From CAZSVI01 sp964610205 (GTDB taxonomy: Bacteria > Bacillota > Clostridia > DSM-8532), in assembly GCA_964610205.1 (NCBI GenBank), contig CAZSVI010000094.1, forward strand, positions 1 through 15,139: a DNA stretch of 15,139 bases, in the 5' to 3' direction. Both the position numbers and the translations under genes were made by a program. Every line of letters starts with the position of its first letter. Position 1 is the first letter of the stretch. The notes beneath the pieces were generated by a model. That model saw only the letters and a program-made list of their open reading frames with translations, searched no databases and was not told where the DNA came from. This document shows positions 1-6,414 of the stretch, one piece after another.

Positions 1-857
1 GGTCTGGAATTATAGATACTCATGTGACTGTCTATGATTACGCTGCCGGAAAGCAGTATGATTTATCAGACCGCATGCTCTATGATTATGCTTTATCAAT
101 GGACGGAGAGCAATTAATCGTCTCACAATCAGAATATAACGGTGCAATACTGGCAACTGGTAATCTGGCGATTGTTAACGGCGAATTGACCGCTATCGGC
201 ATTGACCAAAGAAGGCCTGAACTTGAACCGAACGAGCAGCAATCCATAACACTTGAAGATGTGCGAGCCCTCGCTAAAAAAGGAGACAGCCTGCTGTTTG
301 AGAACTTGCAGCAATACAAAGGCGTAAATACCAGCTCAAGCTTTGACTACTATATAATGGTCTACGGTGTTGAGGGTGGTTATCGTTTAGTCGTACACTC
401 GAATCAGAGCGGCAAGCCAGACCGCGTGAATCTTGAAAGTATTTGGGAAAGCGGTGGGAGCGGTATCGACATCCGATATGGAGATATAGATGAGTTTTTG
501 AGCAAATGGCCTATTATCATGCGGGTAAAAGATGGCACAGCTACTCCATCGGGGGTAACCGTTACACTCAAAAATGTCACGGATACCGAATACACCTACG
601 GTGAAAGTTATACTGTACAGCGCAAAACTGATAATGGATGGATAGATGTCGAACCTGTCATCGAAAATTATGGGTTCAACTCTATTGGATATATGTTGCC
701 GGCAATGGGAAGCGAAGAACTTATTATTGACTGGGAATGGCTTTACGGCAAACTTCCCGCTGGTAATTATCGAATTGCCAAAGAGGCACTATTTTTCAGA
801 TCCCCTGGCGACTATGACACATTCACATTGTTTTCAGCATTTACAATCGCTGAATGA
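1..857 (+). CDS. C-terminal part of an unrecognised protein with a bacterial Ig-like (Big_14-type) domain; 5' end outside the window
   Basis: The reading frame is open from base 3 to a TGA at 855-857, so the true start is probably upstream of the window. The GTG at 24 is only an internal candidate, and no ribosome binding site is visible before it. The first half has alternating beta-strand character with phrases such as YDYALSMDGEQLIVS, which recall one blade of a TolB/WD40-like propeller; this is a guess. The last third, roughly bases 535-845, reads as a small immunoglobulin-like domain: GVTVTLKNVTDTEYTYGE, then a YTVQRKTDNGW strand, and near the end LPAGNYRIAKEALF. This pattern is that of the Ig-like domain often found at the C-terminus of clostridial and bacillar exported proteins. 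The location is probably extracytoplasmic, but the signal region is not visible. Function unknown. The plus-strand orientation sets it apart from the minus-strand genes that follow. Confidence 0.6.
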   Translation, partial: SGIIDTHVTVYDYAAGKQYDLSDRMLYDYALSMDGEQLIVSQSEYNGAILATGNLAIVNGELTAIGIDQRRPELEPNEQQSITLEDVRALAKKGDSLLFENLQQYKGVNTSSSFDYYIMVYGVEGGYRLVVHSNQSGKPDRVNLESIWESGGSGIDIRYGDIDEFLSKWPIIMRVKDGTATPSGVTVTLKNVTDTEYTYGESYTVQRKTDNGWIDVEPVIENYGFNSIGYMLPAMGSEELIIDWEWLYGKLPAGNYRIAKEALFFRSPGDYDTFTLFSAFTIAE

Positions 858-938
858 GCATTTATAGGAATAGCTACCTGCAACCACCGATTTTTAAGAA
901 ACAGAGAAGTTTAAAACGTTCTATGCGAACGAACATTT

Positions 939-1241
939 TTGGGATTAATCGAGCATTTCGATGTATACGGACAGTGTCCAGACAGACGGAGACGGCAAAA
1001 AATAGTAAAACGCGCCAAGTATTATATCCTTTCGGATGAATTTAAAACGGTCATTGATTATTATTGCGCTATTGAAAAGAAGCGGGGTAAAAAAGACACC
1101 ACCATATACGTTGAATCGTATAATGCATCAACATTTCTGTATGCGCTTCAGGAAAAAGGTTTAAAAACACTGCAAGCAATTACAGAAGAGGCTGTATTGT
1201 CCGTATTTATTGGAACAGACGGACAACTTTCTGGATCATGA
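939..1241 (+). pseudogene. Fragment resembling the N-terminal (SAM-like) domain of a tyrosine recombinase/integrase
   Basis: This is a 100-codon frame from a TTG at 939; the frame itself is open from 915. No convincing ribosome binding site precedes it. The segment ILSDEFKTVIDYYCAIEKK, followed by KKDTTIYVESYNASTFLYAL and KGLKTLQAITEEAVLSVFI, has the layout of the core-binding N-domain of phage-type integrases: a helix, a run that starts a repeated-contact helix, then a short xxITEExxxxF ending. It stops at a TGA (1239-1241) with none of the catalytic domain (no R..H..R..Y box) in any frame downstream, so if the assignment is right this is a decayed remnant. The identification rests on pattern resemblance only. 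An alternative is a small, intact hypothetical protein. Confidence 0.4.
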
Positions 1242-1436
1242 AGATGTTTTTTCGGATTCATGCAAATAGTAATAGCTGCTACTGGATAACAGCTAAGCGG
1301 TATTTCCAATAAAAGCGTAAAAATACATGTCTATGTAACATATAGATATTAACATGATTTTCAGAGACGTAAAAGAAGTTGCTTGCCAAAATTTGATAAA
1401 GCGTTGTTATAACATTTTAGACAAAGCTTCTATGCG
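1242..1436. other. AT-rich intergenic stretch with one half-copy of a dispersed repeat
   Basis: No gene is seen here. The stretch lies between the plus-strand integrase-like fragment and the end of the minus-strand omega-amidase gene. The only recognisable element is CGTTGTTATAAC at 1402-1413, the same arm sequence found in the palindromes at 4079-4114 and 11170-11238. I see no clear hairpin plus T-run terminator for the omega-amidase gene. Confidence 0.5.
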
Positions 1437-2270
1437 TTAATCTAGTCTCCCGAGTCTGTATATATCGGTTCTTCTCCCCTGTAACAGCGGAAGGCGCGTT
1501 TTAAAGCGGCTATATTCTTCGGGCTTGAATCGAGCATATAAAATCTTCTCATTTTCACCGGCATCTGCAATAATTTCTCCCCATGGATTGATAACCATGG
1601 AATGTCCATAAGCAACATAACCTGCGGAAGGATCACGGGCAGGCGAGGCTGCGGCAACATATATCTGATTATCGATTGCCCGTGCCCTGAACAAAACATC
1701 CCAGTGCGCCGGGCCTGTTACCATGTTAAAGGCTGCCGGTACTACCAGAAGGAAAACACCTTCCAAAGCCATAATACGGTGCATTTCGGGGAAACGAATG
1801 TCGAAACAAATGCCTGCTCCGATTTTGCCATACGGAGTGTTTATCATTGTAAATTGATTCCCTGCTGTTAACGTGTCGGACTCTTTAAAAACCATCTCAC
1901 CCGGTACGTCAATGTCGAAAAGGTGTAGTTTTCTGTGTTTCGCAATCAAGTTTCCGTTTGGATCAAGAATAGGGCATGTATTGTAAATATGCCGGTCTTC
2001 CAGCTCCGGTATAGAGCCTGCAAAGACATAAATACCGTATTGTTTCGCCAATTCACTGATTTTCAATAAAGCCATGCTGCCTTCGAGGGGTTCGGCGAAT
2101 TTCCGAAAAGCCTCATGATGATATGGGCAGAGAAACATTTCAGGTAAAACAACTAATTCGGCACCGCCCGCTGCAGCCTGTTCAATGAAGGCTAGCGCTT
2201 TAATCAGATTTTCTTCTTTATTTTTTTCCACCTTCATTTGAACCAGGGCAAGGGTTAATGGCTTATTCAT
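1437..2270 (-). CDS. Omega-amidase-like carbon-nitrogen hydrolase (nitrilase superfamily, Nit2 branch)
   Basis: The protein has 277 residues from the ATG at 2270, which has AAAGG about 10 bases upstream; a TTG at 2288 would add six residues and is less likely. The nitrilase-superfamily triad is visible: Glu44 in VVLPEMF, Lys114 in KHRKLHLFDIDVPG and Cys155 in GAGICFDIRFPE. The stretches LHLFDIDVPG, FNMVTGPAHWDVLFRARAIDNQ and YGHSMVINPWGE closely match the omega-amidase (Nit2/YafV) branch. That branch hydrolyses alpha-ketoglutaramate and alpha-ketosuccinamate to the 2-oxo acid and ammonia, repairing products of glutamine and asparagine transamination. The length is normal for this cytosolic family and no signal peptide is seen. 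It appears to be a single-gene unit with its own promoter (2306-2334). Membership in the superfamily is certain; the exact substrate is inferred from similarity. Confidence 0.9.
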   Translation of the reverse strand: MNKPLTLALVQMKVEKNKEENLIKALAFIEQAAAGGAELVVLPEMFLCPYHHEAFRKFAEPLEGSMALLKISELAKQYGIYVFAGSIPELEDRHIYNTCPILDPNGNLIAKHRKLHLFDIDVPGEMVFKESDTLTAGNQFTMINTPYGKIGAGICFDIRFPEMHRIMALEGVFLLVVPAAFNMVTGPAHWDVLFRARAIDNQIYVAAASPARDPSAGYVAYGHSMVINPWGEIIADAGENEKILYARFKPEEYSRFKTRLPLLQGRRTDIYRLGRLD

Positions 2271-2305
2271 GTATATTCTGCCTTTCAACTTTTGAATATG
2301 TTTCT

Positions 2306-2334
2306 ATTATAGAGGAACTATTCATACATATCAA
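2306..2334 (-). promoter_or_regulatory. Sigma-A type promoter of the omega-amidase gene
   Basis: On the minus strand, TTGATA (2334-2329) and TATAAT (2311-2306) are separated by exactly 17 bases, which is 5/6 and 6/6 to the housekeeping consensus. Transcription would start near 2299, giving a leader of about 30 bases before the ATG at 2270. This is the best promoter match in the window. Confidence 0.75.
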
Positions 2335-2465
2335 TGGTTATTCCGTTTGAGTCGGATTGCAGCTGAAATAGATGTTTCCTTTTTAAGACTATCAATTCCA
2401 AAGGTTTATTTTTTTTAAATTTCTGTTGTTTCAATATTATTGCTATAAATAAAGAGCAAAAAGAA

Positions 2466-2487
2466 GTTCTTTATACAACGAAAGAAC
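2466..2487 (-). terminator. Probable terminator of the Spo0E-like gene
   Basis: GTTCTTT (2466-2472) and AAAGAAC (2481-2487) form a 7-bp stem with an 8-base loop. On the minus strand it is followed by TTCTTTTTG, and it lies about 50 bases after the stop codon of the Spo0E-like gene. The stem is short and AT-rich, so this is a weak call. The rest of 2335-2534 shows no gene. Confidence 0.4.
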
Positions 2488-2534
2488 AAAAAGAGACGTA
2501 CCAGATTCTCGAAACAAAAGCAACCTAAGTTTAC

Positions 2535-2708
2535 TTATTTTGTTTTATTTTGTATAATCTTATTATACTTTACAATCGCAGCGTTCAGAACCTGACTGGC
2601 AGCAATAACTTCCGGATCCTGCAAGTTTTTATTTTCCTGGTCGATAAGCTCATGAAGATTATTGCGTAAATATTCTATATCTTGTATTAATTCCTTTATT
2701 TCATTCAT
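2535..2708 (-). CDS. Spo0E-like aspartyl-phosphate phosphatase (sporulation regulator)
   Basis: This is a 57-residue protein starting at the ATG at 2708, chosen because AGGAGAG lies about 7 bases upstream. A longer frame to 2792 exists, but it has no such site and would add a hydrophobic stretch foreign to the family. The sequence IEYLRNNLHELIDQENKNLQ, then DPEVIAASQVLNAAIVKYN, fits the two-helix hairpin of Spo0E-like proteins, which dephosphorylate Spo0A~P and so delay sporulation. The family signature SQELD appears here as SQVLN, with Glu and Asp both replaced. Small size and isolated position are usual for this family. It lies 165 bases after the end of the Amidase_6 gene. The family call is good; activity on Spo0A is inferred. 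Confidence 0.8.
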   Translation of the reverse strand: MNEIKELIQDIEYLRNNLHELIDQENKNLQDPEVIAASQVLNAAIVKYNKIIQNKTK

Positions 2709-2873
2709 AATAGCAACTCTCCTGAGGTTTAGTATGCCTAAAAAAGACAAAACCATACATAAACAATATAGAAGAGCTAAGACCACAGACACCGTCTTCC
2801 GATTCCAGATCCGTGGGTGAGCCCGCCTTTGCTATGCTTTCCGCGTCACAACTGCCGTCACCAGTGCCCCCGT
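2709..2873 (-). other. Spacer with an unusually GC-rich stretch (about 2793-2873)
   Basis: The part between the Amidase_6 stop and base 2793 is clearly richer in G and C than the flanking DNA; on the minus strand it starts ACGGGGGCACTGGTGACGG. No reading frame of note crosses it and I see no clean stem plus T-run. TGGTGA and TCACCC could pair at long range. It could hold a leader for the Spo0E-like gene or be decayed DNA. No riboswitch class that I know is recognisable. Confidence 0.3.
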
Positions 2874-4004
2874 TTAATAATTCACACGAATAAACCAGAA
2901 CTTAATGCCCTTGTCACTCCAGCCAAGATCCCAAGGCACTTTGAAACGATCGGTATTATGACAGTTTACAAGGGAATAACCTCTGGAATCCGCTCCTGTC
3001 ACAACTGAGACGTGAACAACTTTGCCTTTCTTTTCATAAGCTACAATATCTCCCGGCAACAGTTTATATGAAAGTTTCAGGACTTTATCATATGTTCCGT
3101 GAACAATAAGCGATCCCCTTCCGCTGTATATTAAGTAATCCTTCAAAGCCTGTGCGTTAACCCATGCACGGCTCCCATCCTTTTCGTAACTCCAGGATCC
3201 GGTTTTTCTGAATTTACCCCCCTCATGGAGCACCTGAGAAGCAAAATTCGCACAGTCTCCTCCCAAACCGTTGTAGTTTTTGTATGCTTTATTATATTGA
3301 AAGAAATACTCATCATGATCACTTGCCCCACAATAATGGTCGGCATATTCAACTGCATCTGCACGCCTCTCGTTCAAATTGGTAAAATCTCTGGGACTTT
3401 GTGATGTAATAAAAAGATTGTTGTCCTCCGTTTTAAGATTATCCAGATTTAATGAATCGGCAAATGGATCGGTATACCATTCCTTTGATATTTCCCAATC
3501 ATCTGAGCCTCCAACCAGATCAACTATGTGATATGAAGCAATCCTCATGCGATTAATGCTGTCCGGGAGATTGTCGTATTCATAGCTGTAGTCCGTTATG
3601 GCTGAAAAATTGATGGTTACCTTGTGCTTTTGCTCCTTAACCCAGCGGATTTTAAAAACAGTATATATTTCTTTAAAATGTACTCCCTGTTTATCTGCCC
3701 AATTATGCAGGTATTTTATTTTTTTTAGTTCATGTTCATATGCCCAGACCCCAAGTTTTGTACTTGTATTATATAATGGTTTAATCGCTTCAAGGTTATT
3801 TTCAAGCATAGCATTATTTCGGATGGACAGAGTTCTTTCTATTACAGGAGTGAACGCCTCATTAACCTCATTATTGACGGGTATATTGTCCCACATGAAT
3901 AAAAGTTTATCTTCATTCTGAAAACATACCAAAAGAAAACAGATTATTACGAGAAGCAAAAATGAAACAACGATAAGACGCTTAAAGCGGAAAACAATGA
4001 ACAT
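2874..4004 (-). CDS. Membrane-anchored Amidase_6 domain protein (papain-like fold)
   Basis: The protein has 376 residues from the ATG at 4004, preceded by GAGAGGAAACGT. Residues 9-28 form a single strongly hydrophobic segment after a basic N-terminus, a signal anchor that should place the rest outside the cytoplasmic membrane. Residues about 40-200 are an uncharacterised region with beta-rich stretches. Residues about 215-375 match the putative amidase domain PF12671: GGDCANFASQVLHEGG (Asp250, Cys251), WVNAQALKDYL, LLPGDIVAYEKKGKVVHVSVV (His331) and LVNCHNTDR. Cys251 and His331 are the likely catalytic pair by analogy with NlpC/P60-like enzymes. The substrate is unknown; a cell-wall or spore-cortex peptide is a reasonable inference. 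A perfect TATAAT (minus strand, 4035-4030) lies upstream, without a good -35 box. Confidence 0.85.
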   Translation of the reverse strand: MFIVFRFKRLIVVSFLLLVIICFLLVCFQNEDKLLFMWDNIPVNNEVNEAFTPVIERTLSIRNNAMLENNLEAIKPLYNTSTKLGVWAYEHELKKIKYLHNWADKQGVHFKEIYTVFKIRWVKEQKHKVTINFSAITDYSYEYDNLPDSINRMRIASYHIVDLVGGSDDWEISKEWYTDPFADSLNLDNLKTEDNNLFITSQSPRDFTNLNERRADAVEYADHYCGASDHDEYFFQYNKAYKNYNGLGGDCANFASQVLHEGGKFRKTGSWSYEKDGSRAWVNAQALKDYLIYSGRGSLIVHGTYDKVLKLSYKLLPGDIVAYEKKGKVVHVSVVTGADSRGYSLVNCHNTDRFKVPWDLGWSDKGIKFWFIRVNY

Positions 4005-4078
4005 ACGTTTCCTCTCGCCTACTGTAATTATTATATTAATTACTATATGAACGAATGTGTTTTTTAATTCTATAACTT

Positions 4079-4114
4079 TTATAATAACGGAAGCAATTGC
4101 TTACGTTGTTATAA
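4079..4114. repeat. 36-base imperfect palindrome, member of an intergenic repeat family
   Basis: The left arm TTATAATAACGGAAGCAA (4079-4096) and the right arm (4097-4114) are inverted copies with 2 mismatches in 18. One mismatch becomes a G-T wobble in plus-strand RNA. The arm sequence recurs at 11170-11187 (TTATAACAACGGAAGCAA, one base different) and in part at 1402-1413. The element sits between the terminator of the zinc-ribbon gene and the start region of the Amidase_6 gene. Confidence 0.75.
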
Positions 4115-4116
4115 CG

Positions 4117-4142
4117 CAAATTAAAAGAGAGCCGAAGCTCTC
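4117..4142 (-). terminator. Intrinsic terminator of the zinc-ribbon gene
   Basis: On the minus strand GAGAGC-TTCG-GCTCTC (4142-4127) forms a 6-bp GC-rich stem with the very stable C(UUCG)G tetraloop, followed by TTTTAATTTG. It starts 7 bases after the TAA at 4150. On the plus strand the same hairpin is followed one base later by CATTTTTTTA, so it may also stop plus-strand transcripts. Confidence 0.8.
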
Positions 4143-4149
4143 CATTTTT

Positions 4150-4332
4150 TTACCACCTGCTATTATTGCTGTAGCTACGGTTGCTGTTCCTTTGCTGTTT
4201 TCTTGCTCGCCTGCAGTCCGGGCATCTCTGTGGCTCATTTTCAAAACCTTTTTCCTGATAAAAAGCCTGTTCCCCTTCGGTAAAAATGAATTCTGTGTTG
4301 CAATCTTTGCAAATAATAGTTTTGTCCGCCAT
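4150..4332 (-). CDS. Small zinc-ribbon protein (zf_trcl type)
   Basis: This 60-residue protein starts at the ATG at 4332, fixed by a perfect AAGGAGG about 9 bases upstream; a 15-residue longer frame has no such site. Two CxxC knuckles are present, Cys8/Cys11 (CKDC) and Cys37/Cys40 (CPDC), which should bind one zinc ion. Between them lies FIFTEGEQAFYQEKGFENEP, and after them RRARKQQR, typical of the 'probable zinc-ribbon' family of short bacterial proteins. The C-terminus is basic and Ser/Asn-rich, suggesting nucleic-acid or ribosome contact, but no function is established. It is monocistronic: own terminator downstream, divergent from the VanW gene upstream. Confidence 0.85.
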   Translation of the reverse strand: MADKTIICKDCNTEFIFTEGEQAFYQEKGFENEPQRCPDCRRARKQQRNSNRSYSNNSRW

Positions 4333-4628
4333 ATCTAAATACCTCCTTAATTTATTTTGGATAAAACTCTTTGACATAGTACCTTAACAAACTAAGGAGA
4401 GTAATGCCGAAAAAATATATCCATACAAGTATTATAGTGACTAACTTATTTAATATAACACCTTTGCTGTTTTTTTACAAGCCTTTTACTAGCCTATACA
4501 ACAATTTTTTTCAATGACCTTTTTCAATTATAGCCGTTTTCCACATTATATATACCGAACAAATATATGTTTTGTATGATTTCAAGACAATACGCAGAAA
4601 ATATTTAAAGCTGGAGGTGATAAATTTA
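4333..4628. other. Divergent intergenic region between the zinc-ribbon and VanW genes
   Basis: No gene is seen. This AT-rich stretch must hold the promoters of two divergent genes. TATAAT-like hexamers occur in it (TATAAT on the minus strand near 4431-4436; TATATA on the plus strand near 4550), but none has a convincing -35 box at the right spacing. An isolated plus-strand TTGACA at 4371-4376 lacks a -10 partner. There are no strong hairpins. Confidence 0.4.
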
Positions 4629-5234
4629 ATGATGAAAAGATTAAACAAAATTATTTTTTACATTTTTATACTTACCTTTTTTTCAGGATGCCCCGGAAAC
4701 AGACAGGAGAATTACGAGCTTAACACTCCTGAGAATGTTCAAGCTTCTCCTGCTCCTACTCCAATTCCAACACCGGTAAATAATAATCAAATCGGCAGTT
4801 ATACTACAAACCTGTATGATAAGAATGAAAACCGGATATCTAATATAAGTACGGCGGCTGAGGATTTAAACCATACGGTTTTGGAACCGGGAGAAATTTT
4901 TTCTTTTAATGAAACACTGGGAAGAAGAACCGAAGAAAAAGGATATGAAGAGGCTCCTATTATGGTACAGGGGAAAAAGGATACAGGAACCGGGGGCGGT
5001 ATTTGTCAAATAAGCAGCACACTCTATAATGCCGCACTCTCAGCCGATATGAAAATAGTGGAACGCCACCGTCACTCAAAAGCGGTGCCTTATGTCCCCG
5101 AAGGGAAAGACGCTACGGTTGTGTATGGTTCAAAGGATTTAAAATTTAAAAATATAAAGGATTATCCGGTTGAAATTCTGATCTGGGTTAATGAGGATGA
5201 TATCAAAATAACCCTGAACAAAAAGACAGATTAA
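4629..5234 (+). CDS. VanW-domain lipoprotein
   Basis: The protein has 201 residues from the ATG at 4629, with GGAGGTGA 8 bases upstream; the next codon is also ATG and could be used instead. Residues 3-20 are basic then hydrophobic, ending FFSG-Cys21, a lipoprotein-type signal peptide, so the protein is probably lipid-anchored on the outer face of the membrane. A Pro/Thr linker (residues about 39-50, ASPAPTPIPTPV) leads to a VanW domain at about 55-195, with the family landmarks PGEIFSFNETLG, GTGGGICQISSTLYNA (Cys126) and YGSKDLKFKN. VanW domains occur in vancomycin-resistance clusters and in many clostridial surface proteins, and their biochemical role is not established. No van genes are nearby, so resistance should not be inferred. 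It is the only intact plus-strand gene in the window and converges on the ferritin-like gene. Confidence 0.88.
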   Translation: MMKRLNKIIFYIFILTFFSGCPGNRQENYELNTPENVQASPAPTPIPTPVNNNQIGSYTTNLYDKNENRISNISTAAEDLNHTVLEPGEIFSFNETLGRRTEEKGYEEAPIMVQGKKDTGTGGGICQISSTLYNAALSADMKIVERHRHSKAVPYVPEGKDATVVYGSKDLKFKNIKDYPVEILIWVNEDDIKITLNKKTD

Positions 5235-5244
5235 AATCTGTCTT
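5223..5244. terminator. Two-way terminator between the VanW and ferritin-like genes
   Basis: AAGACAGAT (5223-5231) pairs perfectly with ATCTGTCTT (5236-5244) around a 4-base loop. The loop contains the TAA stop of the VanW gene, so the terminator stem overlaps the last codons. On the minus strand the stem is followed directly by TTTGTTC and suits the gene ending at 5323. On the plus strand the T-run is delayed (CATTCTATGTTTTTT). Confidence 0.6.
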
Positions 5245-5322
5245 CATTCTATGTTTTTTGCATAACAGGATATCGGTGAACCATACCGTATACCATACTG
5301 ATATGCACATTAAAGGATATAT

Positions 5323-5541
5323 TTATTGGAGCTTTTCATTCTGACGCCTTAAAAGCAATTCTCTGAATTTGGACGCATGCATACCTTCTTCTTCGGCAAA
5401 TTTCTTAAAAACATCTTTTAGTTCGTTATCATCAACTCTTTTCGAATATACCTCAAAATCCCTGGTTAGCTCCATGGAGTTTTCCCATGCCCTTAACAAT
5501 CTATCATATGAAGTTATTTTTACATTCTGATGCTCTTCCAT
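5323..5541 (-). CDS. Small two-helix ferritin-like protein
   Basis: This 72-residue protein starts at the ATG at 5541, which has AAAGG 8 bases upstream; ATG 5547 and GTG 5550 lie inside or next to that site. Two long amphipathic helices are predicted, about residues 9-35 and 38-66. The second carries FAEEEGMHASKFRELL, with Glu50-52 and His55 forming an ExxxH-like pattern as in rubrerythrin and ferritin-like helices. At this length it has only half of the usual four-helix bundle, so it would have to dimerise to form a di-metal site, or it may be a non-metal relative. It follows truA by 73 bases in the same direction and may be the last gene of the purL unit. Function unknown. Confidence 0.6.
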   Translation of the reverse strand: MEEHQNVKITSYDRLLRAWENSMELTRDFEVYSKRVDDNELKDVFKKFAEEEGMHASKFRELLLRRQNEKLQ

Positions 5542-5614
5542 TTCCATCACCTTTCAAATAAATTCGCTGATATTATCTGCTTTAGTTTATAAAATTATAC
5601 GGAGCCGACCCGAA

Positions 5615-6376
5615 TTATATATTCAATGCCTCATCCGGATATTTTACATCAATCAGAAATAAACCATGAGGCGGAACGGTAGGGCCTGCTTTTGAACGAT
5701 CAAGGCTATCCAGAATACCGGCTATATCTTCATGGGCCAATTTGCCCATGCCTACTTCTAAAAGCGTTCCCGTAATAATTCTTATCATGTTATATAAAAA
5801 ACCGTCACCTCTAATATATATTTCCAGCGTATCGTCATTTTTCTCAAACCGTATGTCATAAATGGTCCTTACAGCAGATTTGTTTTTTGATACCGAAGTT
5901 TTGAAGCTTGTAAAATCATGCTCACCAATCAAATATTCCACCGCTCTTCTCATGGCCTTAACCTTCAAACGCGGCTGCGGAATATGGAGGCTGTATTTGC
6001 GCAAAAACGGATCATGGTATGGAGCATTCCATATCCGGTACATATATGTCTTCGATATCGCATTAAGCCTCGAATGGAAACGCAGCGGAACCTCGACTGC
6101 TTCCGTTATGGCAATATCCTCGGGAAGATAACAATTTATATATGCTTTCATCTCTTCCGGGGAGCGCGTATCAGCTGTTTTAAAATTCGCGACCTGGTGA
6201 AGGGCATGAACACCCGCATCGGTTCTTCCTGAACCCGTTACTTCTGTTTCTTCTCCCGTCATGCGCCTTAAAACCTGCTCAAGTTTGCCCTGGATGGTTT
6301 TATCGGAATCTTCCTGTCTCTGCCATCCGCTATACCTTGTTCCGTCATACCGTGCAACAAGTTTTATATTTTTCAT
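5615..6376 (-). CDS. truA: tRNA pseudouridine synthase A
   Basis: The protein has 253 residues from the ATG at 6376, with GAAAGGAC about 9 bases upstream; a GTG at 6394 would overlap that site. TruA converts uridines 38-40 of the tRNA anticodon stem to pseudouridine. The catalytic aspartate is Asp53 in GSGRTDAGVHALHQV. Other family landmarks are YDGTRYSGWQRQ near the N-terminus, FHSRLNAISKTYMYRI (about 105-120), GEHDFTSFKTS, and the C-terminal GDGFLYNMIRIITGTLLEVG and GPTVPPHGLFLIDV. Length and motif order are complete. It lies 38 bases downstream of the metalloenzyme gene on the same strand, so co-transcription with purL is likely. Confidence 0.97.
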   Translation of the reverse strand: MKNIKLVARYDGTRYSGWQRQEDSDKTIQGKLEQVLRRMTGEETEVTGSGRTDAGVHALHQVANFKTADTRSPEEMKAYINCYLPEDIAITEAVEVPLRFHSRLNAISKTYMYRIWNAPYHDPFLRKYSLHIPQPRLKVKAMRRAVEYLIGEHDFTSFKTSVSKNKSAVRTIYDIRFEKNDDTLEIYIRGDGFLYNMIRIITGTLLEVGMGKLAHEDIAGILDSLDRSKAGPTVPPHGLFLIDVKYPDEALNI

Positions 6377-6414
6377 ATACTTTAGTCCTTTCACAAAACC
6401 ATTAATGGTGATAA

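Noticed and set aside
1205..1268. Frameshifted continuation of the integrase-like fragment in another frame
   Set aside because: The alternative frame yields only about 20 further residues before a TAG and no catalytic motifs.
2709..2792. An extended N-terminus for the Spo0E-like protein with a hydrophobic helix
   Set aside because: No ribosome binding site supports the start at 2792, whereas AGGAGAG marks the ATG at 2708; the family is normally short and soluble.
4629..5234. VanW gene as evidence of vancomycin resistance
   Set aside because: No vanR/S/H/A/X-type genes are nearby, and VanW domains are common in clostridial surface proteins.
5282..5300. Short direct repeat CATACCG / CATACTG
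   Set aside because: Two 7-base words with one mismatch in AT-rich DNA; no third copy and no position typical of an operator.
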